A DNA stretch of 37,001 nucleotides. It comes from Gammaproteobacteria bacterium UBA5078. GTDB taxonomy: Bacteria > Pseudomonadota > Gammaproteobacteria > Pseudomonadales > Pseudohongiellaceae. Made by a program: the position numbers and the translations under genes. The notes beneath the pieces were generated by a model. It saw nothing but the letters and a program-made list of their open reading frames with translations. It was not told the DNA's origin and did no database searches. Shown here in pieces: positions 8,269-17,091 of the stretch. Location: contig DIAM01000020.1 in NCBI GenBank assembly GCA_002416505.1, forward strand, positions 1 to 37,001, written 5' to 3'. The first letter of the stretch is position 1, and every line of letters starts with the position of its first letter.

Positions 8269-8655
8269 ATGATTGTAAGAACTTTACAGGATTGCGAGAA
8301 CTCCGAGCGCCGCGTGCGCTCGGAAACTTGGCAAAGTGTGCGCATGTTGTTGGCCAACGACAAGATGGGCTTCTCGTTTCATATCACGACGATATACGCG
8401 GGCACCGAGACACCGATGCACTATCAGCAGCATCTGGAGTCAGTCTATTGCATTTCGGGCAAGGGCAGGCTAGTAAACCGTGACGATGGCAAAGAGTTTG
8501 AGATCGTGCCCGGCACGCTCTACATCCTCGACAAACACGATCGTCACACGCTATTCGCCGAACAAGAGCTTAGCCTGGCCTGTGTCTTCAATCCGCCGAT
8601 TACCGGCAATGAAGTGCACAACTCCGAAGGCTCCTACCCGCTCATCTCCGAATAG
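8269..8655 (+). CDS. ectC: L-ectoine synthase EctC
   Basis: The 128-residue cupin closes N-gamma-acetyl-diaminobutyrate to ectoine. The three metal ligands known from the Paenibacillus lautus enzyme are present at the same numbers: Glu57, Tyr85 and His93. The length is typical for EctC. A ribosome site AAAGGAAGG precedes the ATG. It ends the biosynthetic set; no ectD (hydroxylase) or ask_ect (dedicated aspartokinase) follows, so the product should be ectoine and not hydroxyectoine, unless ectD lies elsewhere. Confidence 0.97.
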   Translation: MIVRTLQDCENSERRVRSETWQSVRMLLANDKMGFSFHITTIYAGTETPMHYQQHLESVYCISGKGRLVNRDDGKEFEIVPGTLYILDKHDRHTLFAEQELSLACVFNPPITGNEVHNSEGSYPLISE

Positions 8656-8698
8656 AGTCTCGCGCAGGCGAGCACGCAGGTCCTCCTAAGGAGATCCC

Positions 8699-10132
8699 AT
8701 GCTGATCAGTTTTATAGCCTGCCTTTTAGCGTTCGTGCTGATTGGCATCAGCGCGGCTCGCAAGAGTCGCGGCACTAGCCGCGACTACTACCTCGCCGAT
8801 CAAAGCGTCCCCCCCTCCCTCGTCGGGCTCTCCGCGGTCGCGACAAATAACAGCGGCTATATGTTCATCGGCGCCATTGGGTATACCTATGCCACAGGCC
8901 TCGCCTCTATCTGGCTGATGGTCGGCTGGATTGCCGGTGACTACCTAGCCTCTTTGTACGTACATCGCCGCCTGCGCGATTCCGCCGCCTTATCCGCAGA
9001 GACCAGCTATGCCGGGATGTTGAGCAATTGGAATGGTGCCGGGCGTGGGCAATCGACGCTGCGTCGCACCGCCGCATTGATCACCCTGATGTTCTTGCTC
9101 ACCTATGCCAGCGCCCAATTAATCGCCGGCAGTAAGGCCTTGAGCGTATTGCTGGATTGGCCACTCTGGGCTGGCGCGGTATTGGGCGCTGTCATCGTCG
9201 TCGCGTATTGTTTCTCAGGGGGCATTCGGGCCTCGATCTGGACCGACGCTGCACAGTCCGTGGTCATGATCTTCGCTATGGCGCTACTGTTGGTGGTGGC
9301 TATCGGTGCCAGCGGCGGTATCGATGGCGCGGTCGCGCAGATGGGGGAGATAGATTACTTCCTCGACTGGTACCCGCGAGACCTCCCCTTTCCGGGCATC
9401 GGCGGCGGGGTGTTATTCGCCGCCAGCTGGTTGTTCGCGGGCCTGTCCGTGATTGGGCAACCACACATCATGATCCGCTTCGCCGCCCTGAGTAACGCCG
9501 CACAGATGCGTCGCGCACGGCTGTATTACTACGCCTGGTTCACAGCCTTCTATTGCATGGCGATCGGCGTAGGGCTGCTGGCCCGTGTCCTGTTGAATAA
9601 CCCCGCAGAGTTCGACGCGGAGCTGGCGCTACCCACGATGGCCTTAGAGCTGCTGCCTCCGGTCTTAGTCGGCGTTGTGCTGGCCGGCATCTTCGCCGCC
9701 ACCATCTCAACGGCAGACTCCTTGGTACTGGCCTGCTCCTCGGCGCTGTCCAATGACTTACTGAAGAATAAGATCGAGTCGCCGATATTGATTCGCTTCT
9801 CTACCCTAGCGATTACCGCGATAGCCCTGGCACTGACCTTTAGTGAGAATCAAAGCGTGTTCGCCATCGTCATCATGGCTTGGTCGGGTTTGGCGAGCGC
9901 CTTCGCGCCGCTATTGCTCGTACTGTGTCTTGGGCAACGCCCGAGCGAGAAGCTGGCGCTGGTGATGATGATAGGCGGTTTGCTCACGGCGAGTCTGTGG
10001 CGCTGGGCAGGACTCGCGGACGCAGTCTATGAGGGCATGCCAGGCATACTGTTTGGCCTGGCAGCGTTCTTGGTAGGCAATCGAATTAGCAGCAAGACGG
10101 AGACTGTAGCGCAGGGGCGCGCGGACTCCTAG
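8699..10132 (+). CDS. Sodium/solute symporter (SSS family), likely osmolyte transporter
   Basis: The 477-residue protein has about 13 hydrophobic membrane segments and the SSS/PutP-family pattern. The N-terminal stretch SRDYYLADQSVPPSLVGLSAVATNNSGYMFIG matches the sodium-site region, and there is a conserved FAASWLFAGLSVIGQPHIMIRF block and an ISTADSLVLACSSALSNDL block. A strong AAGGAGAT precedes the ATG, 43 bases after ectC, so it is probably the fourth gene of the ect operon. SSS transporters have been reported in ectoine clusters (named ectI in some papers, from memory) as importers of ectoines. Ectoine or proline/betaine uptake is inferred from context. Its stop shares the bases CTAG with the stop of the opposing receiver-like gene. 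Confidence 0.88.
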   Translation: MLISFIACLLAFVLIGISAARKSRGTSRDYYLADQSVPPSLVGLSAVATNNSGYMFIGAIGYTYATGLASIWLMVGWIAGDYLASLYVHRRLRDSAALSAETSYAGMLSNWNGAGRGQSTLRRTAALITLMFLLTYASAQLIAGSKALSVLLDWPLWAGAVLGAVIVVAYCFSGGIRASIWTDAAQSVVMIFAMALLLVVAIGASGGIDGAVAQMGEIDYFLDWYPRDLPFPGIGGGVLFAASWLFAGLSVIGQPHIMIRFAALSNAAQMRRARLYYYAWFTAFYCMAIGVGLLARVLLNNPAEFDAELALPTMALELLPPVLVGVVLAGIFAATISTADSLVLACSSALSNDLLKNKIESPILIRFSTLAITAIALALTFSENQSVFAIVIMAWSGLASAFAPLLLVLCLGQRPSEKLALVMMIGGLLTASLWRWAGLADAVYEGMPGILFGLAAFLVGNRISSKTETVAQGRADS

Positions 10133-10614
10133 TCCGCGATCTCTTTCTCGAGGTCTTCGCGCGCCTGCCGATTGAGCTCGGCGGCGCCCTTCTGAAACAC
10201 CACCGTGTGCAGCATCTCGATCAGCACCGCTCTGAAGTCGTCGGGGTGCAGATACGCGCATGCTGCGCCGTCCGCAGGGTCTAACGCCCGCCTCTTCAGG
10301 TTCGCTCGATGATCCTCTGTTACTAGAATCACCGGCGTGTTGTTGCGCATTGGGCTGCTCTTCTCTATCGCGCGTAGGCGGTACAAGAATTGATCGCGCG
10401 GCTTCTTATAATTATTCCAACCGGTAATCACGCAGGACAGCTTGTTGGTGAGAAAACCGAAGCCACGGTCGTACTGACGAATGGCATCCATGGCATTGGA
10501 TTCATTATAGGTGTTGATGCTGGTGTAAAGGCCCGTAGCCCCAATCTCAGCGGCAATCTCATCGACCAGCTTATTATCCAGATCGTAAACCAGAATTACG
10601 GGCTTAAAACTCAT
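10129..10614 (-). CDS. Receiver-like (CheY-fold) protein lacking the phosphoacceptor
   Basis: The 161-residue product reads as a response-regulator receiver domain: acidic Asp11 and Asp13 after strand 1 (ILVYDLDN), strand 3 CVITGWNN, strand 4 PVILVTE with Thr99, and strand 5 AYLHPDD. The position of the phosphorylated Asp is Gly65 and the conserved Lys before Pro is His123, so it should not be phosphorylated in the usual way. A helical charged tail (AELNRQAREDLEKEIAD) replaces an output domain. The ATG follows AAGAGGTTGATCA. It lies 17 bases after the SDR-like gene on the same strand, a probable two-gene operon. A protein-protein or allosteric role is inferred; the partner is unknown. Confidence 0.65.
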   Translation of the reverse strand: MSFKPVILVYDLDNKLVDEIAAEIGATGLYTSINTYNESNAMDAIRQYDRGFGFLTNKLSCVITGWNNYKKPRDQFLYRLRAIEKSSPMRNNTPVILVTEDHRANLKRRALDPADGAACAYLHPDDFRAVLIEMLHTVVFQKGAAELNRQAREDLEKEIAD

Positions 10615-10631
10615 TGATCAACCTCTTATTG

Positions 10632-11366
10632 TTAGCGCAGCAGCTGTCCGCCATCGACATCCACCGTAGTGCCGGTAGCATAGCCATTATTCATTAGATA
10701 AATCAACGCGCTGGCCACCTCAATTGGGTTCCCTACTCGCTCTATTAACTGCCCCTTCACCATGCCTGCCACTGCGGCATCGCGCTTATCGCCTAGGCCA
10801 TCGAATAGCGCCGTGTCGATAATACCGGGAGAGACGACATTGACGCGAATCGGGGCTAGCTCGATGGCGAGACAACGCACCAGATTCTCCACGGCAGCAC
10901 CCACACAGCTAAGCGCCGAGGCATTGGCCTTGAGCTTGCGCGCGGGGGCGCCACTGACCAGCGTAATCGACCCGTTTGGGGCCAAGAAGGGCACACCGGT
11001 GCGCACCACATTCGAGTAGCCCCATAGCTTCCCGAAGGCCGCCTCAAACTGCTCCCCGGTCTGCTCAATGAAAGGCTTCATAGTGCGGCTCCCGCCAGTC
11101 GCCGCGGAGACTAGGTGGTCAATAACACCGGCCTCTTTGAACACTGCCTGTAAAGAGGCTGCATCATGGGTGTCGGCGGTCATAAACGTGACGCGGCTAC
11201 CGGCCTTGGCTCGGGCCTTGTCGATATGGGCGGTGGAGCGACCCGCTGCCCATACTTTGGCACCGAGCTCGCTCGCGGCGATGGCAGTGGCCAAACCAAT
11301 TCCAGAGGTCCCCCCTATCACGACTACATTCTTACCGCTTAAACTCATCGCTGCTGCATTGCTCAT
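10632..11366 (-). CDS. SDR-family protein lacking the catalytic Tyr-Lys pair
   Basis: The 244-residue protein has the Rossmann motif GGTSGIG (near 18-24) and the C-terminal IRVNVVSPGIIDT block of short-chain dehydrogenases, so it should bind NAD(P). Where YxxxK is expected, the sequence is ALSCVGAAVEN, with neither Tyr nor Lys; the NNAG motif is also replaced (VSAATGG). A Ser remains in LVSG. I recall an SDR subgroup typified by Listeria Lin1944 described as lacking active-site residues; this may belong there. A strong AGAAGGAGAAAG precedes the ATG. It is upstream of the receiver-like gene. Oxidoreductase activity should not be assumed. Confidence 0.8.
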   Translation of the reverse strand: MSNAAAMSLSGKNVVVIGGTSGIGLATAIAASELGAKVWAAGRSTAHIDKARAKAGSRVTFMTADTHDAASLQAVFKEAGVIDHLVSAATGGSRTMKPFIEQTGEQFEAAFGKLWGYSNVVRTGVPFLAPNGSITLVSGAPARKLKANASALSCVGAAVENLVRCLAIELAPIRVNVVSPGIIDTALFDGLGDKRDAAVAGMVKGQLIERVGNPIEVASALIYLMNNGYATGTTVDVDGGQLLR

Positions 11367-11411
11367 CGAGACTTTCTCCTTCTCTAGTTATGGGGCGCTC
11401 GCCGGTGTTGG

Positions 11412-11427
11412 GCTTTTATCTAAAAGC
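11412..11427. promoter_or_regulatory. Short perfect inverted repeat upstream of the SDR-like gene
   Basis: GCTTTTA-TC-TAAAAGC forms 7-base arms with a 2-base centre, 46 bases upstream of the SDR-like ATG and about 160 bases before the DUF4156 ATG. Such a compact AT-rich palindrome could be an operator for either divergent gene. No clear -10/-35 pair was picked out nearby. Function is a guess. Confidence 0.3.
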
Positions 11428-11588
11428 ACCGAAACCCCTAGCACGAGCTGCGCGGGCGGATGTTATCATACAACGCTTAGCCCCCTCGTCAGTTCCGTCG
11501 AATGACTGGGATAATTCAACGCCAAGACTTTACCGCGAGCAACAATGCTGGCATGGTAAGCGGGCATTCGTTATATCTGGAGATCAGC

Positions 11589-11903
11589 ATGTTAAAACCA
11601 GTTTTGCTCGTAGGACTTTGCGCAGCCTTTAGTGCCTGTGGCACATGGGTGAACGTGACCTCCGCAGGAATGCTCGTAGAGGTCGCTACACCCGAACAGG
11701 TCAGTGCATGTACGCGTCTGGGCAGCAGCACCACGAATGCCCTAAGCGAGATCGCCTTTGTTGATCGCGGCACCAGAAAACTCCAGCAGGAGCTTGTCGA
11801 CTTGGCGCGCAACGAAGCAGGCGATATGGGCGGCAACCGCATTGTTGTCGAGACTCCGATTAACAATGGTCGTCAAACTTTCGGGGTATACCGCTGCCCA
11901 TAG
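11589..11903 (+). CDS. DUF4156-family lipoprotein
   Basis: The product (104 residues from ATG 11589) has a lipoprotein signal, MLKPVLLVGLCAAFSAC. The DUF4156 pattern follows: TWVNVTSAGMLVEV, a Cys-containing strand CTRLGSSTT, ARNEAGDMGGNRIVVE and the ending TFGVYRC. The frame is open upstream to 11502, but only ATG 11589 has a ribosome site (GGAGAT, 6 bases away) and gives a proper signal peptide. The family is small, lipid-anchored and of unknown function. It stands alone, about 100 bases before the RND gene. Confidence 0.85.
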   Translation: MLKPVLLVGLCAAFSACGTWVNVTSAGMLVEVATPEQVSACTRLGSSTTNALSEIAFVDRGTRKLQQELVDLARNEAGDMGGNRIVVETPINNGRQTFGVYRCP

Positions 11904-12004
11904 CTCATAGCCGTTTTAGCTGCCAGTAAGGCGGCTAGAAACCCAATAATAAAAATAGATAGCCTGTCGCACGCGGCCGCAGGACCTTAGGAAGTATCCA
12001 ATCG

Positions 12005-14749
12005 ATGGACAATAAGCTTCTGGCTCTAAGCCGAGTGTTCGCTAGCATCCCGCTCCTTGTCTTAAAGGTTCGCTGGTTGGTGCTAGCTCTGTTACTTGGC
12101 TCTACCGCCGTCATGATCTATGGCGCTTATACCCGCACCTCCCTCGACATGACCATCGACAGCTTCATCGACCAAGATGATCCCGCGATCGGCGCGCTGA
12201 ACGAGTTCCGCAAACAATTTGGTAGCGATGACTCCGTCTTCCTAGTCTACCGGGCACGCGATGGCGACGTCTTCTCAAGAGAGTCTCTAAGCGCGATCGC
12301 TGGGCTCACTCGTGACTTAGAGAACTGGCAAGACTTAGACCCCAATAGCTTGCCGCAACAGATCAACGACGCTCCCGTAGACCTGCGCGAATTGGAGAAT
12401 ATTCGCAGAGTACAGTCTCTGACGAATATTCGTGTGCAGCGCAGCGATGCCGACACGCTACGCTCCGAGCGCCTCATCCCCAACCCCTTACCGGAAACGG
12501 ACGCCGCCTTGGCGCAAGTGCGCGAGCGCGCCCTGCAAGAGGATGACTTCAAGCTCCTATTCTTCTCCGCCGATGGTCTCTATGCGGGCGTGATGATACA
12601 AACGTTCTTCGGCGCGGAGCCTGTGGCAGGGTTTACCCCGCAGATCGACAATGCCAGCATCTCACTGGACAGCAGTTTCAGCGCCTTCGACGACCCCGAC
12701 ACCTTCACCCTGAGCTTCGACGAAGAAGCCCAGGTGCAAGACATCCCCTTTCAAGCCGTGGACATGTTCGCCTATAGTGCTTTCTTCAATGCCCTGCAGG
12801 CGGCGTATTCGCCATACGAACAAGCGCTGGACTTCTACCCGGTGGGCAATCCCCCGATGATGGAGTTCGTCTACCGCACCCTGCAGCAGATGATGCTGCT
12901 CGCCGTCGCGATGATCGCGATCTTTATCGGCTTGCTCTGGGCGCTGTTTCGCTCCTTCAGTGCCGTGCTGTGGCCAATCCTCACCATCGCCTTGAGCCTC
13001 GCCTGGACCTGGGGCTTGACCTCGTGGTTCGGCGTCGCACTCTCGACAATGATTTCCCTGACCTGCCTGCTGATCTTCGCGGTTGGCATCGCCGACTGCG
13101 TGCATGTCATGAGTGCGTATTTCGCCTTCCGCCGCGAGGGGGAGAATCATAACGACGCGCTCTATCACGCCTATGACAAAACCGGCCTCGCCATCTTCAT
13201 CACTACGATCACCACCATGGCCGGAGTCCTAGCCCTGAGCTACTCGGACCTACTCCCTATCCGTGTCTTTGGGGTCATGTCCGCGCTCGGCGTCTTCATG
13301 GCCTTGTTCTTCACAATGGTCTTACTGCCCATTTTACTGAGCATCTGGCACCCCGGCACAGAACAAAAGAAAAACAGTGTATTCACCACCCTCTCCTCAC
13401 GCTGGAGCACACTCTCGCCGCTAGCGAAGCTTTGCGCCTGGGCGGTGTATGCCGCGGCGATCTTCGCTATTTCCGGCGCGCTGATCGGCGCCTATATCAC
13501 CGTGGTCTCGATGCTAACCAGCGTGGTTATTACTTGGCAGCAGGTCATGCTCGAGCGCATCCCGCGCATCGTGGCCAAGCGTCCTGGCACCGTACTCGGC
13601 GCGTTCGGTGTCTTGTTATTGCTGTGCCTGTACGGCACCTCGCAGGTACAGATCGACAGCAATATCTCCGAACTGACGAGGGAGGGCAGCGATATGCGCG
13701 TTGCCTATGCTGTGGTCGACGAGAATATGGCTGGGGCGCAGAGCATGGAGATCATGATCGACACGGGGGCCACCGACGGGCTCCTAGATCCTGTCGTTCT
13801 CCAGGCTGTGGATGCCCTTCAGGAGCGCATCGAGACGCTTTATCCCGACCAGGTATCACGCACCCATTCCTTGGCCAATATAGTCAAAGACACCAACCAG
13901 ATAATGAACAGCGACGACCCCGCGTATTACCGTGTGCCCGATAGCGAGGCGCTGGTCTCGCAGTTGCTATACCTGTTCAATAGCGCCAACCCCGATGATC
14001 GCCGCGCACTCGTCTCAGACGATTACAGCCGCTCCCACATCACTATCAATGCCTATAATGCCGGGTCCTATCAATACCAGCGCTTCTTCGACGAATTGGC
14101 GGTAGAGATAGAGCAGGCCTTCGTTGACCTCGAACCAAAATATCCCGAGATGCGCGTACTAGTCACAGGGTCGATTCCGCTGATGATGCGCGCCACCGAT
14201 GAGATAGCCCAATCTCAGTACAGCAGCTTCATTCTCGCCCTAGTCGTGATCTGCGTGATCATGATGCTGACACTGGGCTCTGTGCAGGGCGGACTGCTAT
14301 CGATCATTCCCAATATTATTCCGGCACTACTCAGCTTCGGTCTAATGGGCCTGCTGGGCATCCCCCTGGACACGGACACGCTAATGATCGCACCCGTGAT
14401 CATCGGCATTGCCGTAGATGATACGATTCACTTCATGACCCACTACCGACTCGAGCTAGTGCGCACTCGCAACATGGCAATGGCGCTAAAGAGCACGATC
14501 GACAATGTGGGCAAGGCTGTCATGTATACCACCATGGTGCTGGGCCTTGGCTTCGCCATATTGAGCTTCTCGGATTATTTGGGTATGGCGAAGATTGGTT
14601 TTTTTGGCTCTCTCGCCATTTTCGTGGCATTGTTGAGCGACTTATTCCTAATACCGGCTATGCTACAAATATTTAAGCCCGACTTCGGGGTCAAAGACGC
14701 AGATCGCTCGTTCGCGCAGATCACCGCACCGAGCGCCACCGCGCATTAA
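12005..14749 (+). CDS. RND/MMPL-family transporter with sterol-sensing-like domains
   Basis: The 914-residue inner-membrane protein has one N-terminal membrane helix (about 23-41), a large periplasmic region, a first membrane bundle (from about 295), a second periplasmic region and a second bundle (from about 738). The charged helix motif appears twice: GIADCVHVM near 362 and GIAVDDTIHFM near 801, the proton-relay site of MMPL/HpnN-type exporters. An additional hydrophobic segment (about 472-505) lies between the halves. Together with the next two genes it forms a three-part envelope operon: inner-membrane pump, LolA-like periplasmic carrier and outer-membrane barrel. The family moves lipids or other hydrophobic compounds; the substrate here is unknown. 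A ribosome site AGGAAG sits about 11 bases upstream. Confidence 0.88.
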   Translation: MDNKLLALSRVFASIPLLVLKVRWLVLALLLGSTAVMIYGAYTRTSLDMTIDSFIDQDDPAIGALNEFRKQFGSDDSVFLVYRARDGDVFSRESLSAIAGLTRDLENWQDLDPNSLPQQINDAPVDLRELENIRRVQSLTNIRVQRSDADTLRSERLIPNPLPETDAALAQVRERALQEDDFKLLFFSADGLYAGVMIQTFFGAEPVAGFTPQIDNASISLDSSFSAFDDPDTFTLSFDEEAQVQDIPFQAVDMFAYSAFFNALQAAYSPYEQALDFYPVGNPPMMEFVYRTLQQMMLLAVAMIAIFIGLLWALFRSFSAVLWPILTIALSLAWTWGLTSWFGVALSTMISLTCLLIFAVGIADCVHVMSAYFAFRREGENHNDALYHAYDKTGLAIFITTITTMAGVLALSYSDLLPIRVFGVMSALGVFMALFFTMVLLPILLSIWHPGTEQKKNSVFTTLSSRWSTLSPLAKLCAWAVYAAAIFAISGALIGAYITVVSMLTSVVITWQQVMLERIPRIVAKRPGTVLGAFGVLLLLCLYGTSQVQIDSNISELTREGSDMRVAYAVVDENMAGAQSMEIMIDTGATDGLLDPVVLQAVDALQERIETLYPDQVSRTHSLANIVKDTNQIMNSDDPAYYRVPDSEALVSQLLYLFNSANPDDRRALVSDDYSRSHITINAYNAGSYQYQRFFDELAVEIEQAFVDLEPKYPEMRVLVTGSIPLMMRATDEIAQSQYSSFILALVVICVIMMLTLGSVQGGLLSIIPNIIPALLSFGLMGLLGIPLDTDTLMIAPVIIGIAVDDTIHFMTHYRLELVRTRNMAMALKSTIDNVGKAVMYTTMVLGLGFAILSFSDYLGMAKIGFFGSLAIFVALLSDLFLIPAMLQIFKPDFGVKDADRSFAQITAPSATAH

Positions 14750-14776
14750 CTTCAGACACGTAGAGGGGTGCTACAA

Positions 14777-15673
14777 ATGAAGCAGTTCTACCAGTGCCTA
14801 ACAGGCGGCGCATTATTGTGCGCTGCACTCACGGCATCCAGCAGCACACTGGCGCAAATGAGCGCACGCGATATTCTCGAGAAGGTAGAAGACGCTCAGC
14901 GCACTACCACCAATTCCGCATTCAACCGCATCCAACTCTCTAGCTGCCAATTCGGCGTGCGCGACAATCAGATTACCTGTGCCGAGCGCCCTCGGGTCAA
15001 GGCCCTCGAGTCGGTCGGCATCAATTTCGGCCCACAAAACAAAGACACCCGCTCCGTTTCAGTCGTGTTAGAGCCGCCTGCAGAGAAAGGCATCGGCATG
15101 CTGAGTGTGACCTATGATGATTCAGACCAAGACAATGAGACTTGGCTCTATCTCTCGGCCCTCGGCACCGTCAAGCGTATCGCCAGTGGCAACTCCGATG
15201 ACGATACCGAACCCGCCTCGATCTTCGGTTCTGAGTTCACGACGGAGGATCAAGACACGGGTAAGCTGGACGAGTACGCGCTGACGATACTTGAAGAGAA
15301 CACCGAATCGGGTCGCGAGGTGTGGAAGATCGAATCGATTCCGAATGAGGCTCGCGCCCGCAAGACCCGCTACGCCCGCACGGTGCAATACATAGACAAA
15401 GAGCGCTTCGTCATGCTCCGAGCCGACATGTATGACCAGCATGATCGCGAGGTAAAGCGCCTCATCGCCTCCCGCGTTGAATTGATCAACGACGTCTGGG
15501 TAGCACGCTCTCTGACGATGATGAACCTAGTCAGTAATCGCCTCTCCAACATGGCAATTCTCGAGATCAATACCGGCATCGATGTGCCCGAAGATTTCCT
15601 AACACAGCGCACACTCACCGATGTGGCGTTCAGGGAGACGGAGCTACAGAAGCTGCGGGAGCAGATTGACTGA
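14777..15673 (+). CDS. LolA-like outer-membrane lipoprotein-sorting family protein
   Basis: The product is 298 residues from ATG 14777, with a signal peptide ending STLAQ. The fold signature of the LolA-like family that accompanies RND pumps is present: ETWLYLSALGTVKRI near 121, followed by FGSEFTTEDQ. A GTG at 14768 also opens the frame, but the ribosome site AGAGG at 14762-14766 is too close to it and well placed for ATG 14777. A periplasmic carrier between the RND pump and the outer membrane is inferred from fold and operon. It is not LolA itself; it lacks the typical size and context. Confidence 0.85.
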   Translation: MKQFYQCLTGGALLCAALTASSSTLAQMSARDILEKVEDAQRTTTNSAFNRIQLSSCQFGVRDNQITCAERPRVKALESVGINFGPQNKDTRSVSVVLEPPAEKGIGMLSVTYDDSDQDNETWLYLSALGTVKRIASGNSDDDTEPASIFGSEFTTEDQDTGKLDEYALTILEENTESGREVWKIESIPNEARARKTRYARTVQYIDKERFVMLRADMYDQHDREVKRLIASRVELINDVWVARSLTMMNLVSNRLSNMAILEINTGIDVPEDFLTQRTLTDVAFRETELQKLREQID

Positions 15674-15674
15674 C

Positions 15675-17081
15675 GTGAGCCGTGCACCCCGATTCCGCCT
15701 CCTCTTAGCCACGCTTGTGCTAAGCCCCCTGGGCTTGGTATACGCGCAAGACATTCCCGACAACATCGACGGTTTCGATTTCGATAGCGTCAATTTTGGG
15801 GATGATCTCTTCGACCAGGCCCAGAGCAATACGCCCGCATGGCTCGAGCCCTTTACCTTCAAGCTTAGCCAGCAACTGTTCGCGCAGGTCAATGAACACT
15901 CGGTGACGCGCGCCGACGGCAGCACCGATCGTAACAACGCCGCGATCGAGAATAGCCGCTTCAGCCTGTTAACCCGTTACCAGAATCCCTTCGCACCGGG
16001 CTGGCTGCTGCAGGCGAGCGCGCAGGCCAAGGTGTATTGGCCGGGTGACTACGAATACCGTGCCAACGATGAACGCATCGACACCGAGTTCCGCCTGAAC
16101 GAGCTATTTGTGCAGCGCAGCACGAGCGGGAACAGCCTGAAACTTGGCGCCCAGACCGTGGTGTGGGGCGAGAACATCGGCAACTCCGTGCTCGATGTCA
16201 TCAACACTAGCGAGTTTCGCGATCTGACCATCATCGACATCGAGGATGCCCGGCTCAATCAATGGCTTCTGGTGTGGGACCGTTTCATCGGCAACCACCA
16301 GCTGTCCTCGTTCGTGAATCTCTACCCCGAGTTCAATCCGCCGCCGGTGCGTGGCAGCCCCTTCTTCTTCGAGCCCGCGTTCAATCTGACCGATTATCGC
16401 CGCGACCAAGCCCTGTTCGAGATCGGCTCGCAGATGCGCTGGAGTCTCGCGGGCAGCGATGTCTCCATCATGGCCGCGTACCTCTATGAGAATCAGCTCT
16501 CCTACTCGGCGCCCCCTTCCGGCACGGGGGACGCACAGTCCATGGCGAACGACTATCTGTTATTAGGCGCCTCGGCCAATCGAGCCATCGGCAAGCTATT
16601 ACTGAATCTGGATATCGCCTATAGCCACGACATCCTCGTCAACATACTCGTCACGCCCGCAGATCCGAGGGAGGCTGCTTATCTCGCGACGCAGAAGATG
16701 AATAAATTAGGCGCAACCCTGGGCTTCGAGTACGCCATCGACAACGATCAGAGCATCATGATGGGCATTGCCGCGCAGGGAGCGTTGTCCCCCGCTGCGC
16801 GGCTTGCCGGCAACGCGGCCCTTCTGGGCGACGAGGTCACGGGCAATGCACTGCTGCGCTATTCCAATAATATGCGCAATGGGGATTTACAGCTGGCGGT
16901 GACGCTACAAAGCGCCTTGGATGCGGCCTCTGTGCTAGGCAGCGTGTCGCTTAACTACACGCTTAGCAATAATCTAGCGCTGATGGGTCAGGTCATAGCC
17001 ACCAGCGCGAAGAGAGACTCCGCGCTTGCGACACTAGACCAAGACCTGCGCATGGGCATGACCCTGTCCTGGACCTTCTAA
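15675..17081 (+). CDS. Outer-membrane beta-barrel protein, DUF1302-like
   Basis: The product is about 468 residues from GTG 15675, with a signal peptide (RLLLATLVLSPLGLVYAQ). Alternating beta strands follow, with the block LKLGAQTVVWGEN that resembles the strand-turn of DUF1302/alginate-export-like barrels, and an aromatic C-terminus (MTLSWTF). The start lies one base after the LolA-like stop; a TTG at 15666 overlapping that gene is an alternative, since GGGAG at 15657-15661 falls between ideal distances for the two. It is the third gene of the RND operon, so an outer-membrane outlet or receptor for the same substrate is inferred. It converges on the symporter gene with 10 bases between stops. 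Confidence 0.75.
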   Translation: MSRAPRFRLLLATLVLSPLGLVYAQDIPDNIDGFDFDSVNFGDDLFDQAQSNTPAWLEPFTFKLSQQLFAQVNEHSVTRADGSTDRNNAAIENSRFSLLTRYQNPFAPGWLLQASAQAKVYWPGDYEYRANDERIDTEFRLNELFVQRSTSGNSLKLGAQTVVWGENIGNSVLDVINTSEFRDLTIIDIEDARLNQWLLVWDRFIGNHQLSSFVNLYPEFNPPPVRGSPFFFEPAFNLTDYRRDQALFEIGSQMRWSLAGSDVSIMAAYLYENQLSYSAPPSGTGDAQSMANDYLLLGASANRAIGKLLLNLDIAYSHDILVNILVTPADPREAAYLATQKMNKLGATLGFEYAIDNDQSIMMGIAAQGALSPAARLAGNAALLGDEVTGNALLRYSNNMRNGDLQLAVTLQSALDAASVLGSVSLNYTLSNNLALMGQVIATSAKRDSALATLDQDLRMGMTLSWTF

Positions 17082-17091
17082 GATCTAGTCA

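Noticed and set aside
12662..13168. 168-codon minus-strand frame inside the RND gene
   Set aside because: It is antisense to a clear transporter, with charge-rich low-quality content and no ribosome site; a shadow of the coding frame.
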